A stretch of DNA of 64,000 nt from Halorubrum aquaticum (GTDB lineage Archaea; Halobacteriota; Halobacteria; Halobacteriales; Haloferacaceae): NCBI RefSeq assembly GCF_900113615.1, contig NZ_FOPZ01000001.1, positions 310,001-374,000 on the forward strand, given 5' to 3'. How positions within the stretch are numbered: the stretch's first letter is position 1; every line of letters begins with the position of its first letter. Positions 1-8,636 of this stretch are shown here, one piece after another. Position numbers and translations under genes: made by a program. The notes under the pieces were generated by a model, which made no database searches, was not told the origin of the DNA, and worked only from the letters and a program-made list of their open reading frames with translations.

Positions 1-15
1 TAGGGTTGACACCGA

Positions 16-679
16 ATGGTCTCCCCGTTCGACGTGTTGGACCTCGACGAGGACGCCGAGGACGATGACGTCGAACGGGCCTACCGCGAGCGGGTGAAGG
101 AGGCGCACCCGGACACGGGGGGGGTCGGTCGAGGAGTTCCAACTCGTCAGGCGGGCCTACCGGGAGCTGTCCGAGCGCGACCTGAACGGTACGGGAACGA
201 ACGGAGCCGACGGGGACGATCCCGCCGATATCGACCTCACGGAAGGGGAGGGACGGGGATCGATCCGCGTGGAGTTCCTCGATTACGAGGCGATCGCCGA
301 CCGCGGGTGGGACCTCGAGGACGCCGACCTCTTCGCGAAGGCGGCCGACGCCGACCTCGCCCCGGCCGACCACGGTCGCCTGCTCGTCGAACCCGACGAG
401 AGCCTGCTCGAGGCCGCCGAGAACCGCGGGTTCTCCTGGCCCTTCTCGTGTCGCGGCGGCGCGTGCGCGAACTGCGCCGTCTACCTCGTCGAGGGCGAAC
501 TCTCCCAGCCCGCGAACCACATCCTCTCGGAGGAACACGCGGAGCGCGGCTTCCGGCTCTCGTGTAACGGCTATCCGCTCTCCGAGGAGCTGAAGGTCGT
601 CTTCAACGTCAAACACCTCCCGGAGCTCGACGAGCTCCGACTGCCGCCCGGCCCGTTCCGGCGGGCAGCCTCGGAGTGA
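16..679 (+). pseudogene. J-domain / 2Fe-2S ferredoxin fusion, frameshifted
   Basis: The N-terminal part reads as a J-domain with an HPD motif, but the frame breaks just after HPDTGG in a run of eight G at 117-124. Seven G would restore HPDTGGSVEEFQLVRRAYRE and join the J-domain directly to the ferredoxin. The downstream part, from about 269, is an intact plant-type 2Fe-2S ferredoxin of the haloarchaeal kind: CRGGACANC supplies three cluster cysteines and LSCNG the fourth. Fusions of a DnaJ N-terminal domain to ferredoxin are known in haloarchaea, so the fused product is the expected form. As written, the gene is broken, or the run is a sequencing error. A ferredoxin-only product from the GTG at 269 is also possible. 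Confidence 0.85.
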
Positions 680-723
680 AAGGGACCCGGCCGCGAGGGG
701 ATCGCGAAGGACGGGTATTCGTC

Positions 724-2979
724 CTAGAACTGCTCGGCGATGGCGGCGACGACGGCGTCCTCGACGGCGTCGCGCTCGCCGGAGAGGAAGCCGATCTTCC
801 CCTCGCGGAGCCCGGCGGTCGAGACGTCCGCGGCGGGGGCGATCTCGTCCGCCCGGGCGGCGACCTCCCGTACCGACAGCTCCGCGGTCGACCGGACGTA
901 CAGCTCGTCGGTGCCGATGCCGACCGTGGCGAGCGGGTCGCCGTTCGCGTGCCGCCGGTGGAGGTCGTCGAGAAGCAGCGGCGTCGGCGGGAAGTCGAAC
1001 CGGTGGGTGTACTCGTCGGTGTCGAGCAGCGCGAACTCGACGCCGTCGACGGACTCGGTGACGACGTTGGCGCTCGCGGTCTCGATCTCGGTCTCGAGCT
1101 TCTCGCGGAACTGCTCGGAGACGTGCGCGGCGAGGTCGCCGCCGTCCTCGAACAGCAGGTCGGCGATGAGCTCGCGTTTGTCCTGATACGACTGGTAGTA
1201 CGCCTCGAGCGCGACCGCCTCGCGAAGCTCCGCGATCCGCTCGCGGTCGTAGCCGGCGTCGTGCGCGAGGTCGACGTACCGCTCCGGCGCGTCCGCCCAG
1301 TAGCTCACGGCGGGCAGGTGGACGAGGTCCGAGCGGATCTCGTCGTTTATCGCCGACGCGAGCGACGCGACCAGCGCGCCCGTCGAGAGGTCGTCGTCGA
1401 CCTCGGCGAGCTCCGGCGACACGAGGGTGTCGACCTGATCGCGCGTCTCGGGGTCCGCGACCGCGGCGTCGACGACGACCGCCTCCACGCCGTAGACGGA
1501 GAGCAGGTCGAGCCCGTCGGCGGATTCGACGGTCGAGCCGGTGCCGACGAGCAGGAAGAGCGGGAGCTTCTCGTCGTGGCGGTCCCGGTCCTGGAGCATG
1601 CGGGTGACGTCGTTCGTCGCCGCGTCCATGTCGTAGACGGGCTCCTCGGTCGGCCGGCGGGTGAAGTAGTGGTACTCCGCGTCGCTCTTGGCGTGCTCGT
1701 CGCGGATGAGCGGGAGCACGGCGCGCTCGACGGCCGCGCCGGCGACGTAGCCGTCGGCGGTGGCGGGGTGACGCACCACGATGGGTCGCGACTCGAGAAC
1801 CGCGCGCCGGACGGCCTCGGCGGCGTCGAGCAGGCCCTCGCCGAGCCCGGCGACCGCCTCGTCGCCCGCGAGCGGCTGGAGCCCCTCGGGGCGGGCCTTC
1901 GCGGTGAGCGCCTCGGCGAGTCGGCGGCGGACCGCCTCGGCGTCCTCGCCCTCGAGCACCGCGAGCGCCTCCGTCTCGACCTGGATGTCGCCGCGACGGC
2001 GTTCGACCTCCCCGTCGATCCGGATGGCGTCACCGACCTCGACCTCGGGGTACGCCCGGACGCCGGGTTCGACGAACGCGGCCGCGTCGACGACGCCGGT
2101 CGCGTCACGGAGCTCGAAGATCGTCGGACCACCCGTCTGGTGTGTGCTCACGACCTCGCCCTCCAGCCGCACCGTCTCGCCGACGAGGTCGCCGAGCGTC
2201 TCGACGTCGACTCGCTCGTACTCCGCGTCCGGTTCGTTCGCGTCCGATCCGGTCTCGTCCTCCGCGTCCGATCCGGTCTTGTCCTCCGCGTCCGACCCGG
2301 CCTCGTCCTCCGCGTCCGACTCTTCGATCTCCGGCTCCGCCGACGCTTCCGCGTCGTCGGGAGCACCGACGGTCCCGTCGACCGTTTCGGAGTCGTCCGC
2401 CTCCTCTGCGTCCTCTGTATCCTCCGCGTCCTCCGCGTCCTTCGCGTCGTCCGAGGAACCCGTCGCCTCCGTCGCGTCGGGCTCCCCGGAGCGCTCATTT
2501 CCCGTGACGTCGCGGGTCGCGTCGGGCTCGTCGTCCGCGGCGTCTCCGGTCTCCGCGTCGGTGTCGTCCGCGGCGTCCGCGCCCTCGTCGTCCTCGTCGG
2601 GAACGTACTCGGTCTCGCCGTCCTGGACGAGCGCTCCGCGGAACTCGCGGTCGGCCTGGCGGATCGACCACGACAGGTCGATGTTGCCGTTGTCCCGCAC
2701 GCCCTTCACCTGGACGAACACGTCGTCACCCGGCTCCCACTCGAGGCTGTCGAGGCGCTTGTCCAGCTCCGATCGGTGGAGCAGTCCCGTGATGCCGGGC
2801 GCGAGATCGATGAAGACGCCGAACTCGGCGTAGCCGTCGACGACGCCGCGGTAGAACCGGTTCGCGACGAGCTGATCGGGGTTGTCGCCCCGGAAGTCGA
2901 AGACCACGTCCTCCTGGTGTGAGCGACAGATACGACCGCCGCCGTCGACGTCGACGCCACAGATGATACAGGATCCCAT
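724..2979 (-). CDS. S1/OB-fold RecJ-like (DHH superfamily) protein with degenerate active site
   Basis: 751 aa. The N-terminus has a small zinc-finger-like cluster (CIICG, then C and H). Next comes an S1-type RNA-binding fold (about 36-105), an extremely acidic linker (about 125-250) with an eight-residue repeat of the GSDAEDET type, an OB-fold nucleic-acid-binding domain (about 255-345) and a RecJ-like C-terminal half. This architecture matches the archaeal RecJ-like family COG1107. The two signature metal motifs look altered: the expected HHDADG region reads RHPATADGYVAG, and the expected DHH reads VVVDAAVADPE. The protein may therefore bind nucleic acid without cutting it, perhaps in a Cdc45-like scaffold role; that is inference. 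Confidence 0.85.
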   Translation of the reverse strand: MGSCIICGVDVDGGGRICRSHQEDVVFDFRGDNPDQLVANRFYRGVVDGYAEFGVFIDLAPGITGLLHRSELDKRLDSLEWEPGDDVFVQVKGVRDNGNIDLSWSIRQADREFRGALVQDGETEYVPDEDDEGADAADDTDAETGDAADDEPDATRDVTGNERSGEPDATEATGSSDDAKDAEDAEDTEDAEEADDSETVDGTVGAPDDAEASAEPEIEESDAEDEAGSDAEDKTGSDAEDETGSDANEPDAEYERVDVETLGDLVGETVRLEGEVVSTHQTGGPTIFELRDATGVVDAAAFVEPGVRAYPEVEVGDAIRIDGEVERRRGDIQVETEALAVLEGEDAEAVRRRLAEALTAKARPEGLQPLAGDEAVAGLGEGLLDAAEAVRRAVLESRPIVVRHPATADGYVAGAAVERAVLPLIRDEHAKSDAEYHYFTRRPTEEPVYDMDAATNDVTRMLQDRDRHDEKLPLFLLVGTGSTVESADGLDLLSVYGVEAVVVDAAVADPETRDQVDTLVSPELAEVDDDLSTGALVASLASAINDEIRSDLVHLPAVSYWADAPERYVDLAHDAGYDRERIAELREAVALEAYYQSYQDKRELIADLLFEDGGDLAAHVSEQFREKLETEIETASANVVTESVDGVEFALLDTDEYTHRFDFPPTPLLLDDLHRRHANGDPLATVGIGTDELYVRSTAELSVREVAARADEIAPAADVSTAGLREGKIGFLSGERDAVEDAVVAAIAEQF
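2240..2320 (-). repeat. 24-bp in-frame tandem repeat in acidic linker
   Basis: About 3.3 copies of a 24-bp unit (plus-strand form begins gcgtccgatccggtctcg) lie inside the RecJ-like gene. They encode the eight-residue repeats GSDAEDET, GSDAEDKT and GSDAEDEA. The copies differ by a few bases, so this is a slightly diverged microsatellite that lengthens the acidic linker without shifting frame. Confidence 0.85.
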
Positions 2980-3110
2980 TTGAGTGTCTCGAGTGTCTCA
3001 CGCCTAAAACGGTTGTCGAAAGCCGTCCGGACGGGAGTCGTTGGCATCCGCCGCGCCGACGAGTCCGGCGGCGAGCCAGTCGCGAGTCGATCGGCGAGTG
3101 GGCCGACGAG

Positions 3111-3728
3111 TCACCCGCCGAGGACCGTCCGTACCGCGGACACGACGCGATATCCGATCCCGTATCCGAAGGTCGCCGCCGGGAGCCCCGCGAGGAGCGT
3201 CCGGAAGGGGGTCGTTTCGTGAACGATCCGAAACCCCCGCAACAGCAGTAGCGTCGCGTATCCGCCGCAGACGACTCGGAGCGTCGGAACGGCCGGACCC
3301 GCGAGCGCCATCGGCGCGCTCGCGTACGCGACCACCTGAACCGTCTCGCTCACGCCGCCGCGGTCACGGAACGCGAGGCCGCCGGCGACCTCCAGGCTGG
3401 CGATCACGAGCGACACCGTCGCGACCGCGGCGGTCAGGTGGAGCCCGACGGGGGCCGCGAGCGCCGTGACGAGCAACACCACGACGGCCGCGGAGAGGGC
3501 GTCGTTCCCGGCGATGGGCGGCACCACGGCCGGCTCGGTCACGACCCAGCCGAGGGTGAAGACGCCGGCGACGGCCGCGGCGAACGTCAGTCCGGGCGCC
3601 TGGTCGCCGGGGGCGATGCCGTTCGCGAAGAAGCGGCGCGGCCGGACCAACACCTCGACCCACGCGCGTGCCAGTCCCCGAAGGCCGCGGTCCCGACCGC
3701 CCTCCGGCCGCTCGATCCACGAGTTCAC
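3111..3728 (-). CDS. Yip1 family membrane protein
   Basis: 205 aa. A short cytoplasmic N-terminus (RRFFANGIAPGDQAPGLTFA) is followed by about five hydrophobic segments (about 48-68, 78-97, 98-118, 132-155 and 160-195). This layout is typical of archaeal Yip1-domain proteins, integral membrane proteins of unknown role. The gene is monocistronic, divergent from the pilin-like gene downstream. The function is not known beyond the family. Confidence 0.7.
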   Translation of the reverse strand: MNSWIERPEGGRDRGLRGLARAWVEVLVRPRRFFANGIAPGDQAPGLTFAAAVAGVFTLGWVVTEPAVVPPIAGNDALSAAVVVLLVTALAAPVGLHLTAAVATVSLVIASLEVAGGLAFRDRGGVSETVQVVAYASAPMALAGPAVPTLRVVCGGYATLLLLRGFRIVHETTPFRTLLAGLPAATFGYGIGYRVVSAVRTVLGG

Positions 3729-3818
3729 GCCGGACGATACGGGGTCCCCGAATAACGGGGTTCCGGTTCGGTCGCCCGCCGACCCGCCGTTATCCGGACT
3801 GATAGCCGGCGGGTAAAC

Positions 3819-3828
3819 CCTTATATCG
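3819..3828 (+). promoter_or_regulatory. TATA-like box of pilin-like gene
   Basis: The sequence ccttatatcg is centred about 27 bp upstream of the ATG at 3851. This places transcription start at or next to the start codon, the usual leaderless layout in haloarchaea. Confidence 0.55.
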
Positions 3829-3850
3829 TCCCCGGCGGAGCGGGAGACGA

Positions 3851-4315
3851 ATGAGCGGGTATCGGGACGACGAACGGGGATTCGCGCCGATGGCGGGGAC
3901 CGGCGTGCTCGTCGGCATCGTGGTGTTGGTGTTGGCGGTCGTCGGTGCTGCGGTCTTCGGGCTCATCGACGGGGTCGCCCCGCCGGACGCCGAGTTCGAG
4001 GTCGAACGGGAGAACGGGAGCCTCGTCGTCACCGCGGTCGGCCCCGAGCCGGTCCCGGCCGAGGAGCTGTACGTCCGCGGGGAGGACCCCGACGGCTCGG
4101 TGACGTTCGGAGGCTGGCCCGGCGAGGGCGTCGTGCGGCCGAACGACCGGGTGGCGGTGCCCAACGCCACCGGCGACGAGACGGTCGAGGTCGTCTGGGA
4201 ACCGGTGGCGTTCGACCGCAGCGAGACGCTCGGGAGCTACGAGCCCGAGGAGGACTCCGAGATCGACGAGTGGGCGGAGGAGAACGGCCCGGCCGCCGCT
4301 CCGGTCGCCGCGTGA
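3851..4315 (+). CDS. Archaeal type IV pilin-like protein
   Basis: 154 aa. The N-terminus is short and charged (MSGYRDDERGFAPM). One strongly hydrophobic helix follows (about 17-42), then a soluble beta-rich C-terminal domain and an acidic tail. This layout resembles the haloarchaeal pilin N-terminal domain family, in which a hydrophobic segment anchors the protein and is used for polymer assembly. The prepilin peptidase site is not clear-cut, and no pilus assembly genes are nearby, so it may be a pilin-like membrane-anchored protein and not a fibre subunit. Confidence 0.6.
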   Translation: MSGYRDDERGFAPMAGTGVLVGIVVLVLAVVGAAVFGLIDGVAPPDAEFEVERENGSLVVTAVGPEPVPAEELYVRGEDPDGSVTFGGWPGEGVVRPNDRVAVPNATGDETVEVVWEPVAFDRSETLGSYEPEEDSEIDEWAEENGPAAAPVAA

Positions 4316-4324
4316 TCGGGCGGG

Positions 4325-5458
4325 TTACTCGACCGAGACCCACTCGCCGCGCTCGTCGGAGCGTTCGATCGCGTCGAGGGTTCGCTGGACCTGATACCCC
4401 TCCTCGAACGACGGCGAGAACTCGCCGCCCGCCGCGACCGCCGAGAGGAACTCGTAGTTCTCGTGGACGAACGTGTGCTCCCAGCCGAGCACGTGGCCCG
4501 GCGGCCACCAGTGGTCGACGTAGGGGTCCGACTCGTCGGTGACGAGCACCGTCTCGTAGCCGCGGTCGCCCTCGCGGAGCACCTCGAGCTCGTTCAGCCG
4601 CTCGAGCGAGAACCGCAGGCTCCCCTTCGACCCGTGGACCTCGACGGTGTGGTCGTTCTTGTGGCCGGTCGCGAACCGCGAGGCCTCGAAGGTGCCCATC
4701 GCGCCGGACTCGTAGGCGACCTGCGCGGAGAACGCGTCGTCGACGGTCACGTCGCGGTACTCCTCGACGTTCCCGTCGTCGTCGAGGACGGGCCGCTCCT
4801 CGACGAACGTCTCGAGGTGGCCGGAGACGCGGTCGATCCCGCCGACGGCGTCGCCGACGAGGAACCCGGCGAGGTCGATCGAGTGCGCGCCCAGGTCGCC
4901 GAGCGCCCCGGACCCGGCGAGGTCGGCGTCCATCCGCCACGCCCAAGGCGCGTCGGGGTCGACGAGCCAGTCCTGGAGATATCGCCCGCGGACGTGGCGG
5001 ATCTCGCCGATCTCGCCGTCCGCGATCAGGTTCCTCGCGTGTTGGATCGCCGGGACGAACCGGTAGTTGAACGCGCAGCCGGAGGGCACGTCGGCGTCGG
5101 CGGCCGCGTCGCGCATCCGTTCTGCCCCCTCGAGGGTGGGTGCAAGCGGCTTCTCACAGAGGACGGGGACGCCCGCCTCCAGCGCGGCGACCGACGGCTC
5201 GACGTGGACGTGGTTCGGTCCGAGGTTGTAGAAGACGTCGACCGCCTCGATGGCGTCGGCCCAGTCGGTCTCGGTGTGTGAAAAGCCGAACCGGTCGGCC
5301 GCCTCCGCGAGGGCCTCCTCGTCGCGCCCGACGAGCGTGTGCCGCTCGATCGCGGGCGCGTCCGGGAAGAACATCGGGAGCCTCGCCATCGCGTTCGCGT
5401 GTGCGTTGCCCATGAATCGATACCCCAGAACGCCGATCTTCAGTGGTTCGTCGGTCAT
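4325..5458 (-). CDS. Gfo/Idh/MocA family NAD(P)-dependent oxidoreductase
   Basis: 377 aa, normal for the family. The Rossmann start is at residues 8-24 (GVLGYRFMGNAHANAMARL), and the family EKP signature occurs as LCEKPLAPT near residue 100, followed by the C-terminal Gfo/Idh/MocA alpha/beta domain. These enzymes oxidise sugars or inositols, or their derivatives, with NAD(P). The neighbour on the same strand is a sugar-phosphate isomerase/epimerase, so the pair probably acts on one carbohydrate; the substrate cannot be told. The start ATG at 5456-5458 directly abuts a 26-bp tandem repeat. Confidence 0.9.
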   Translation of the reverse strand: MTDEPLKIGVLGYRFMGNAHANAMARLPMFFPDAPAIERHTLVGRDEEALAEAADRFGFSHTETDWADAIEAVDVFYNLGPNHVHVEPSVAALEAGVPVLCEKPLAPTLEGAERMRDAAADADVPSGCAFNYRFVPAIQHARNLIADGEIGEIRHVRGRYLQDWLVDPDAPWAWRMDADLAGSGALGDLGAHSIDLAGFLVGDAVGGIDRVSGHLETFVEERPVLDDDGNVEEYRDVTVDDAFSAQVAYESGAMGTFEASRFATGHKNDHTVEVHGSKGSLRFSLERLNELEVLREGDRGYETVLVTDESDPYVDHWWPPGHVLGWEHTFVHENYEFLSAVAAGGEFSPSFEEGYQVQRTLDAIERSDERGEWVSVE

Positions 5459-5460
5459 CG

Positions 5461-5538
5461 TTGTCGTGGGTTCGTCATCGCTGTCGTTGTCGTGGGTTCG
5501 TCATCGCTGTCGTTGTCGTGGGTTCGTCATCGTCGTCG
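5461..5538. repeat. Three tandem 26-bp repeats carrying start-codon-like copies
   Basis: Two identical units and one nearly identical unit of 26 bp (ttgtcgtgggttcgtcatcg plus ctgtcg) lie between the dehydrogenase start and the isomerase stop. On the minus strand each contains CGATGACGAACC, which resembles the true gene start CGATGACCGACGAACC. The repeats thus look like duplications of the translation-start region. Because 26 is not a multiple of 3, each extra ATG falls in a different frame. Confidence 0.9.
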
Positions 5539-5567
5539 CGGTGATCGTTTTTCGCCCTCGCCCTCGT

Positions 5568-6539
5568 TCACTCCGCCCAGTACGCGTCGCCGGGGTGCGT
5601 CTCGAAGACGGCCCGCGAGAGCACGTCGACGGCCTTCTCCATCCCCTCGCGCGGGGAGGTGAGCGAGTCCTCGTGTTCGATCGAGAGCGCGTCCTCGTAG
5701 CCGACCATCCGGAGCGTCGAGACGAAGTCCTTCCAGTGGGCCTCGTCGTGGCCGTACCCGATCGAGCGGAACAGCCACGAACGGTCGGGCTCCTCGGTGT
5801 AGTCGGTGGTGTCGAGCACGCCCTTCACGCGGGCGTTCGACTCGTAGACCCGCGTGTCCTTGGCGTGGACGTGGTGGATCGCGTCGTGCTCGCCGAGGAA
5901 GCGGATCGCCTCCGTCACGTCGATCCCCTGCCAGTAGAGGTGTGAGGGGTCGAAGTTCGCGCCGACGCGCTCGTTCGTCGCCTCCCGGAGCGCGAGCATT
6001 CCGGTCGGCTCGTAGACGAGCATGTTCGGGTGCATCTCGATCGCGAGGTCGACGCCGTGATGGTCGGCGTGTTCGGCCAGGTCGCTCCAGTACGGGATCG
6101 CGACCTCGTCCCACTGGTACTCGTGGGCCTCCGCGTGCTCGGTCGGCCACGGCGCGGTGACCCAGTTCGGCGTCGAGTCGCCGGGCGCGCCCGCGGGCAG
6201 CCCGGAGAAGCAGGTGACGGTGTCGACGCCGAGCAGGTCGGCCAGCTCGATCGCCTCGCGCAGCTCCCGGTCGGCCTCCGCGGCGCGTTCCTCGTCGGGG
6301 TGAAGCGGGTTGTTGTGGGTCGCCAACGCGGAGACGCGCAGGTCGTGCTCGTCGAGCAGGTCGGCGAGCGCCGCCCGCTTCGACTCGTCAGCGAGGTACG
6401 CCTCGCGGTCGACGTGGTCCTCGCCGGGGAAGCCGCCGACGCCGACCTCGACCGCGTCGACGTCGATCCCCGAGAGGTACGCGAACGCGTCCTCGATCGA
6501 TTCCTCACCGAGCGGAACGGTCAGTACGCCGATGTCCAT
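5568..6539 (-). CDS. Sugar phosphate isomerase/epimerase (xylose-isomerase-like TIM barrel)
   Basis: 323 aa. The pattern is that of a TIM-barrel epimerase. It begins MDIGVLTVPLG, with ALATHNNPLHPD, CFSGLPAGAPG, AIEMHPN, NFDPSHLYWQG and VHAKDT spaced as metal-binding strands. Residues in EMHPN, DPSHL, HHVHAKD and SIEHED are the likely divalent-metal ligands. The gene lies upstream of the Gfo/Idh/MocA dehydrogenase on the same strand, about 110 bp apart, suggesting a small sugar-modifying operon. Confidence 0.85.
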   Translation of the reverse strand: MDIGVLTVPLGEESIEDAFAYLSGIDVDAVEVGVGGFPGEDHVDREAYLADESKRAALADLLDEHDLRVSALATHNNPLHPDEERAAEADRELREAIELADLLGVDTVTCFSGLPAGAPGDSTPNWVTAPWPTEHAEAHEYQWDEVAIPYWSDLAEHADHHGVDLAIEMHPNMLVYEPTGMLALREATNERVGANFDPSHLYWQGIDVTEAIRFLGEHDAIHHVHAKDTRVYESNARVKGVLDTTDYTEEPDRSWLFRSIGYGHDEAHWKDFVSTLRMVGYEDALSIEHEDSLTSPREGMEKAVDVLSRAVFETHPGDAYWAE

Positions 6540-6626
6540 GCGTGTGAATCTAACTACATCCCGAATAAACCTTTAGGATACGGTCGACATGGCGGGATCG
6601 ACGATCGGGGGCCGAACCACATGAGG

Positions 6627-6632
6627 TTTTAA
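6627..6632 (+). promoter_or_regulatory. TATA-like box for pspA-like gene
   Basis: TTTTAA centred near 6629 lies 27 bp upstream of the ATG at 6656. This argues that the transcript is leaderless and begins at that ATG, not at the earlier in-frame ATG at 6647. Confidence 0.45.
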
Positions 6633-6655
6633 CGGATGGAGCGTGTATGACGCCC

Positions 6656-7564
6656 ATGGGAATCCTCTCGCGCGCCTCCTACGTCATCCGCTCCAAGGTG
6701 AACGCCCTCCTGAACCGGGCCGAGGACCCGACCGAGTCGCTCGACTACTCCTACGAGCAGATGCGCGACGAGCTCCAGGACGTCAAACAGGGGATCGCGG
6801 ACCTCACGACCCAGAAGAAGCGTCTGGAGATCCAGAAGCGCAAGCTCGAGGAGAACGTCGAGAAGCACAACCGACAGGCGAGGGAGGCGGTCCAACAGGA
6901 CCGCGACGACCTCGCGCGGAAGGCCCTCGAGAAGAAGAAGTCGAAGATGACCCAGATCGAGGAGCTGGAGGGACAGATCGCGAAGCTGAACGACACCCAA
7001 GATCAGCTCGTCGAGAAGAAGAACAAGCTCCAGAACCGCATCGAGGAGTTCCGCACGAAGAAGGAGACGATGAAGGCCCGCTACGAGGCGGCGGAGGCCT
7101 CCTCGCGCGTCTCCGAGGCGATGACCGGCGTCGGCGACGAGATGGAGGACGTGAGCCGTTCGATCGAGCGCGCCGAGGAGCGCACCGAGGAGATGGAGGC
7201 GCGCTCGGAGGCGATGGACGAGCTCGAGGAGACCGGCGCGTTCGAGGACGCGCTCTCCGATAAGGACAACATCGACCGCGAGCTCGACGAGCTCTCGACG
7301 AACAGCGAGGTCGACGCCGAACTCGAGACGCTCAAGGGCGAGCTCGGGAAGTCGGACGCCTCGAGCGGGGACGCGAACGGCGCGACCGAGAGCACGGACG
7401 AGGAGATCGACGCCGAACTCGACGATCTCCAGGCCGAGGTCGACGGCGCGGACCTCGAGGCGGACCTCTCGGACGACGACGTGGAGGTCGACCTCGAGGA
7501 GGACGTCGAGACCGACGTGGAACTCGAGGAGTCCGAGGTCGACGCCGACGAACAGCGGAGCTGA
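6656..7564 (+). CDS. PspA/IM30 family protein
   Basis: 302 aa from the ATG at 6656 (MGILSRASYVIRSKVNALLN), chosen by the family N-terminus and the TATA spacing; an ATG three codons earlier is possible. Residues 1-220 are almost entirely helical coiled coil, as in PspA/IM30/Vipp1 proteins, which bind membranes and stabilise them under stress. The C-terminal 80 residues are a very acidic, low-complexity tail (DLSDDDVEVDLEEDVETDVE) absent from bacterial PspA and typical of halophilic versions. The gene appears monocistronic. Confidence 0.88.
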   Translation: MGILSRASYVIRSKVNALLNRAEDPTESLDYSYEQMRDELQDVKQGIADLTTQKKRLEIQKRKLEENVEKHNRQAREAVQQDRDDLARKALEKKKSKMTQIEELEGQIAKLNDTQDQLVEKKNKLQNRIEEFRTKKETMKARYEAAEASSRVSEAMTGVGDEMEDVSRSIERAEERTEEMEARSEAMDELEETGAFEDALSDKDNIDRELDELSTNSEVDAELETLKGELGKSDASSGDANGATESTDEEIDAELDDLQAEVDGADLEADLSDDDVEVDLEEDVETDVELEESEVDADEQRS

Positions 7565-7597
7565 GGACGCTTTTCCGGGTCGTCCCTCCCCGTCGAC

Positions 7598-8521
7598 TCA
7601 GCCGTGGGTGTACCCGCGATCCGGGAGCGGGTCGCCGTCGACGGTCACGCCCTCGTCCGCCTCACGAACCGTTCCGACCCTGACGAGCCCGGCCGGACAC
7701 GCCTCGCGAGCCCGGTCGAGCTTCCCTTCCGGGACCGTACACACCAGTTCGAAGTCCTCGCCGAAGTGCGCGGCGAGCTCGAACCGTTCCGCCTCGTCGT
7801 CGGCCACGTCGTCGACGGCGGGGTGGACGGGGACCGCGTCGCTCTCGAGTGCGAACCCGACTCCGCTCGCCTCCGCGAGCTGGTGGAGCGAGCGCGCGAG
7901 CCCGTCCGAGGAGTCCATCATCGCCGTCGCGTTCCCCGCCAGCGCGCGGCCGTCGGCGACCCGCGGCGTGAACCGGAAGAGGTCGTTCGCCCGGTCGAGC
8001 GCGGATTCGGTCCCGCGCTCGAAGAGACGGAGCGCGGCCGCCGATCGACCCCACTCGCCGGTGACACAGAGCGCCTCCCCGGGTGACGCGCCGGAGCGGG
8101 TCACCGCGCCGACGCCGGCGCCCGCGTCGTCGCGGTCGGCCTCGTCGACGACGCTCCCGATGGCGGTCGTCGCGGTCGTGAACTCCGTGTGCGTGTCGAG
8201 GTCGCCGCCGACGTACTCCGCGTCGACCGCCGCACAGACGTCGACCGCGCCGGCGACGAACTCGTCGAGGTCGCCGGGATCGAACGTCTCGTCCGCGTAG
8301 ACCGCCACCGCGGCGGTCGCCTCGGCGCCCATCGCCGCGACGTCCGACAGCGACGCGCCGACCGCGCGCCAGCCGGCCGTGTACCGGGTCGTCCCCGGCG
8401 GGAAGTCGGTCCGCTCGTGGAGCATGTCCGTGGTGATGACGGTGCCGTCCACGACGGCGGCGTCGTCGCCGGCGCGGGGGAGGTCGGCCGCGAGTCTCCG
8501 GAGGGCGTCGCGCTCGTTCAC
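7598..8521 (-). CDS. thiL: Thiamine-monophosphate kinase
   Basis: 307 aa from a GTG start at 8521 (VNERDALRRLAADLPRAGDD), chosen because it matches the family N-terminus; the reading frame stays open further upstream but in low-quality sequence. ThiL phosphorylates thiamine monophosphate to the diphosphate cofactor using ATP. The PurM/AIR-synthase-type signatures are present: GDDAAVVDG, TTDMLHERTDF, SLSDVAAMGAEA and MMDSSDGLARSL. The last two bind Mg-ATP in the family. It is divergent from the DHH gene starting at 8637. Confidence 0.92.
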   Translation of the reverse strand: MNERDALRRLAADLPRAGDDAAVVDGTVITTDMLHERTDFPPGTTRYTAGWRAVGASLSDVAAMGAEATAAVAVYADETFDPGDLDEFVAGAVDVCAAVDAEYVGGDLDTHTEFTTATTAIGSVVDEADRDDAGAGVGAVTRSGASPGEALCVTGEWGRSAAALRLFERGTESALDRANDLFRFTPRVADGRALAGNATAMMDSSDGLARSLHQLAEASGVGFALESDAVPVHPAVDDVADDEAERFELAAHFGEDFELVCTVPEGKLDRAREACPAGLVRVGTVREADEGVTVDGDPLPDRGYTHG

Positions 8522-8636
8522 GCTCCCCGAACGGGCCGGCGAGGGGTTAGATGGTTCGGTCGCCGGCGCGGGACGACGCCGTCCCCGGTCCGACACGGAG
8601 CGGCGGAGTTTTCCCGCTGCCGCCCGGCCTGCGCGT

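Noticed and set aside
676-2922. 748-codon open frame opposite the RecJ-like gene
   Set aside because: It mirrors the true minus-strand gene in high-GC DNA, is Arg/Val-rich low-complexity, and matches no family.
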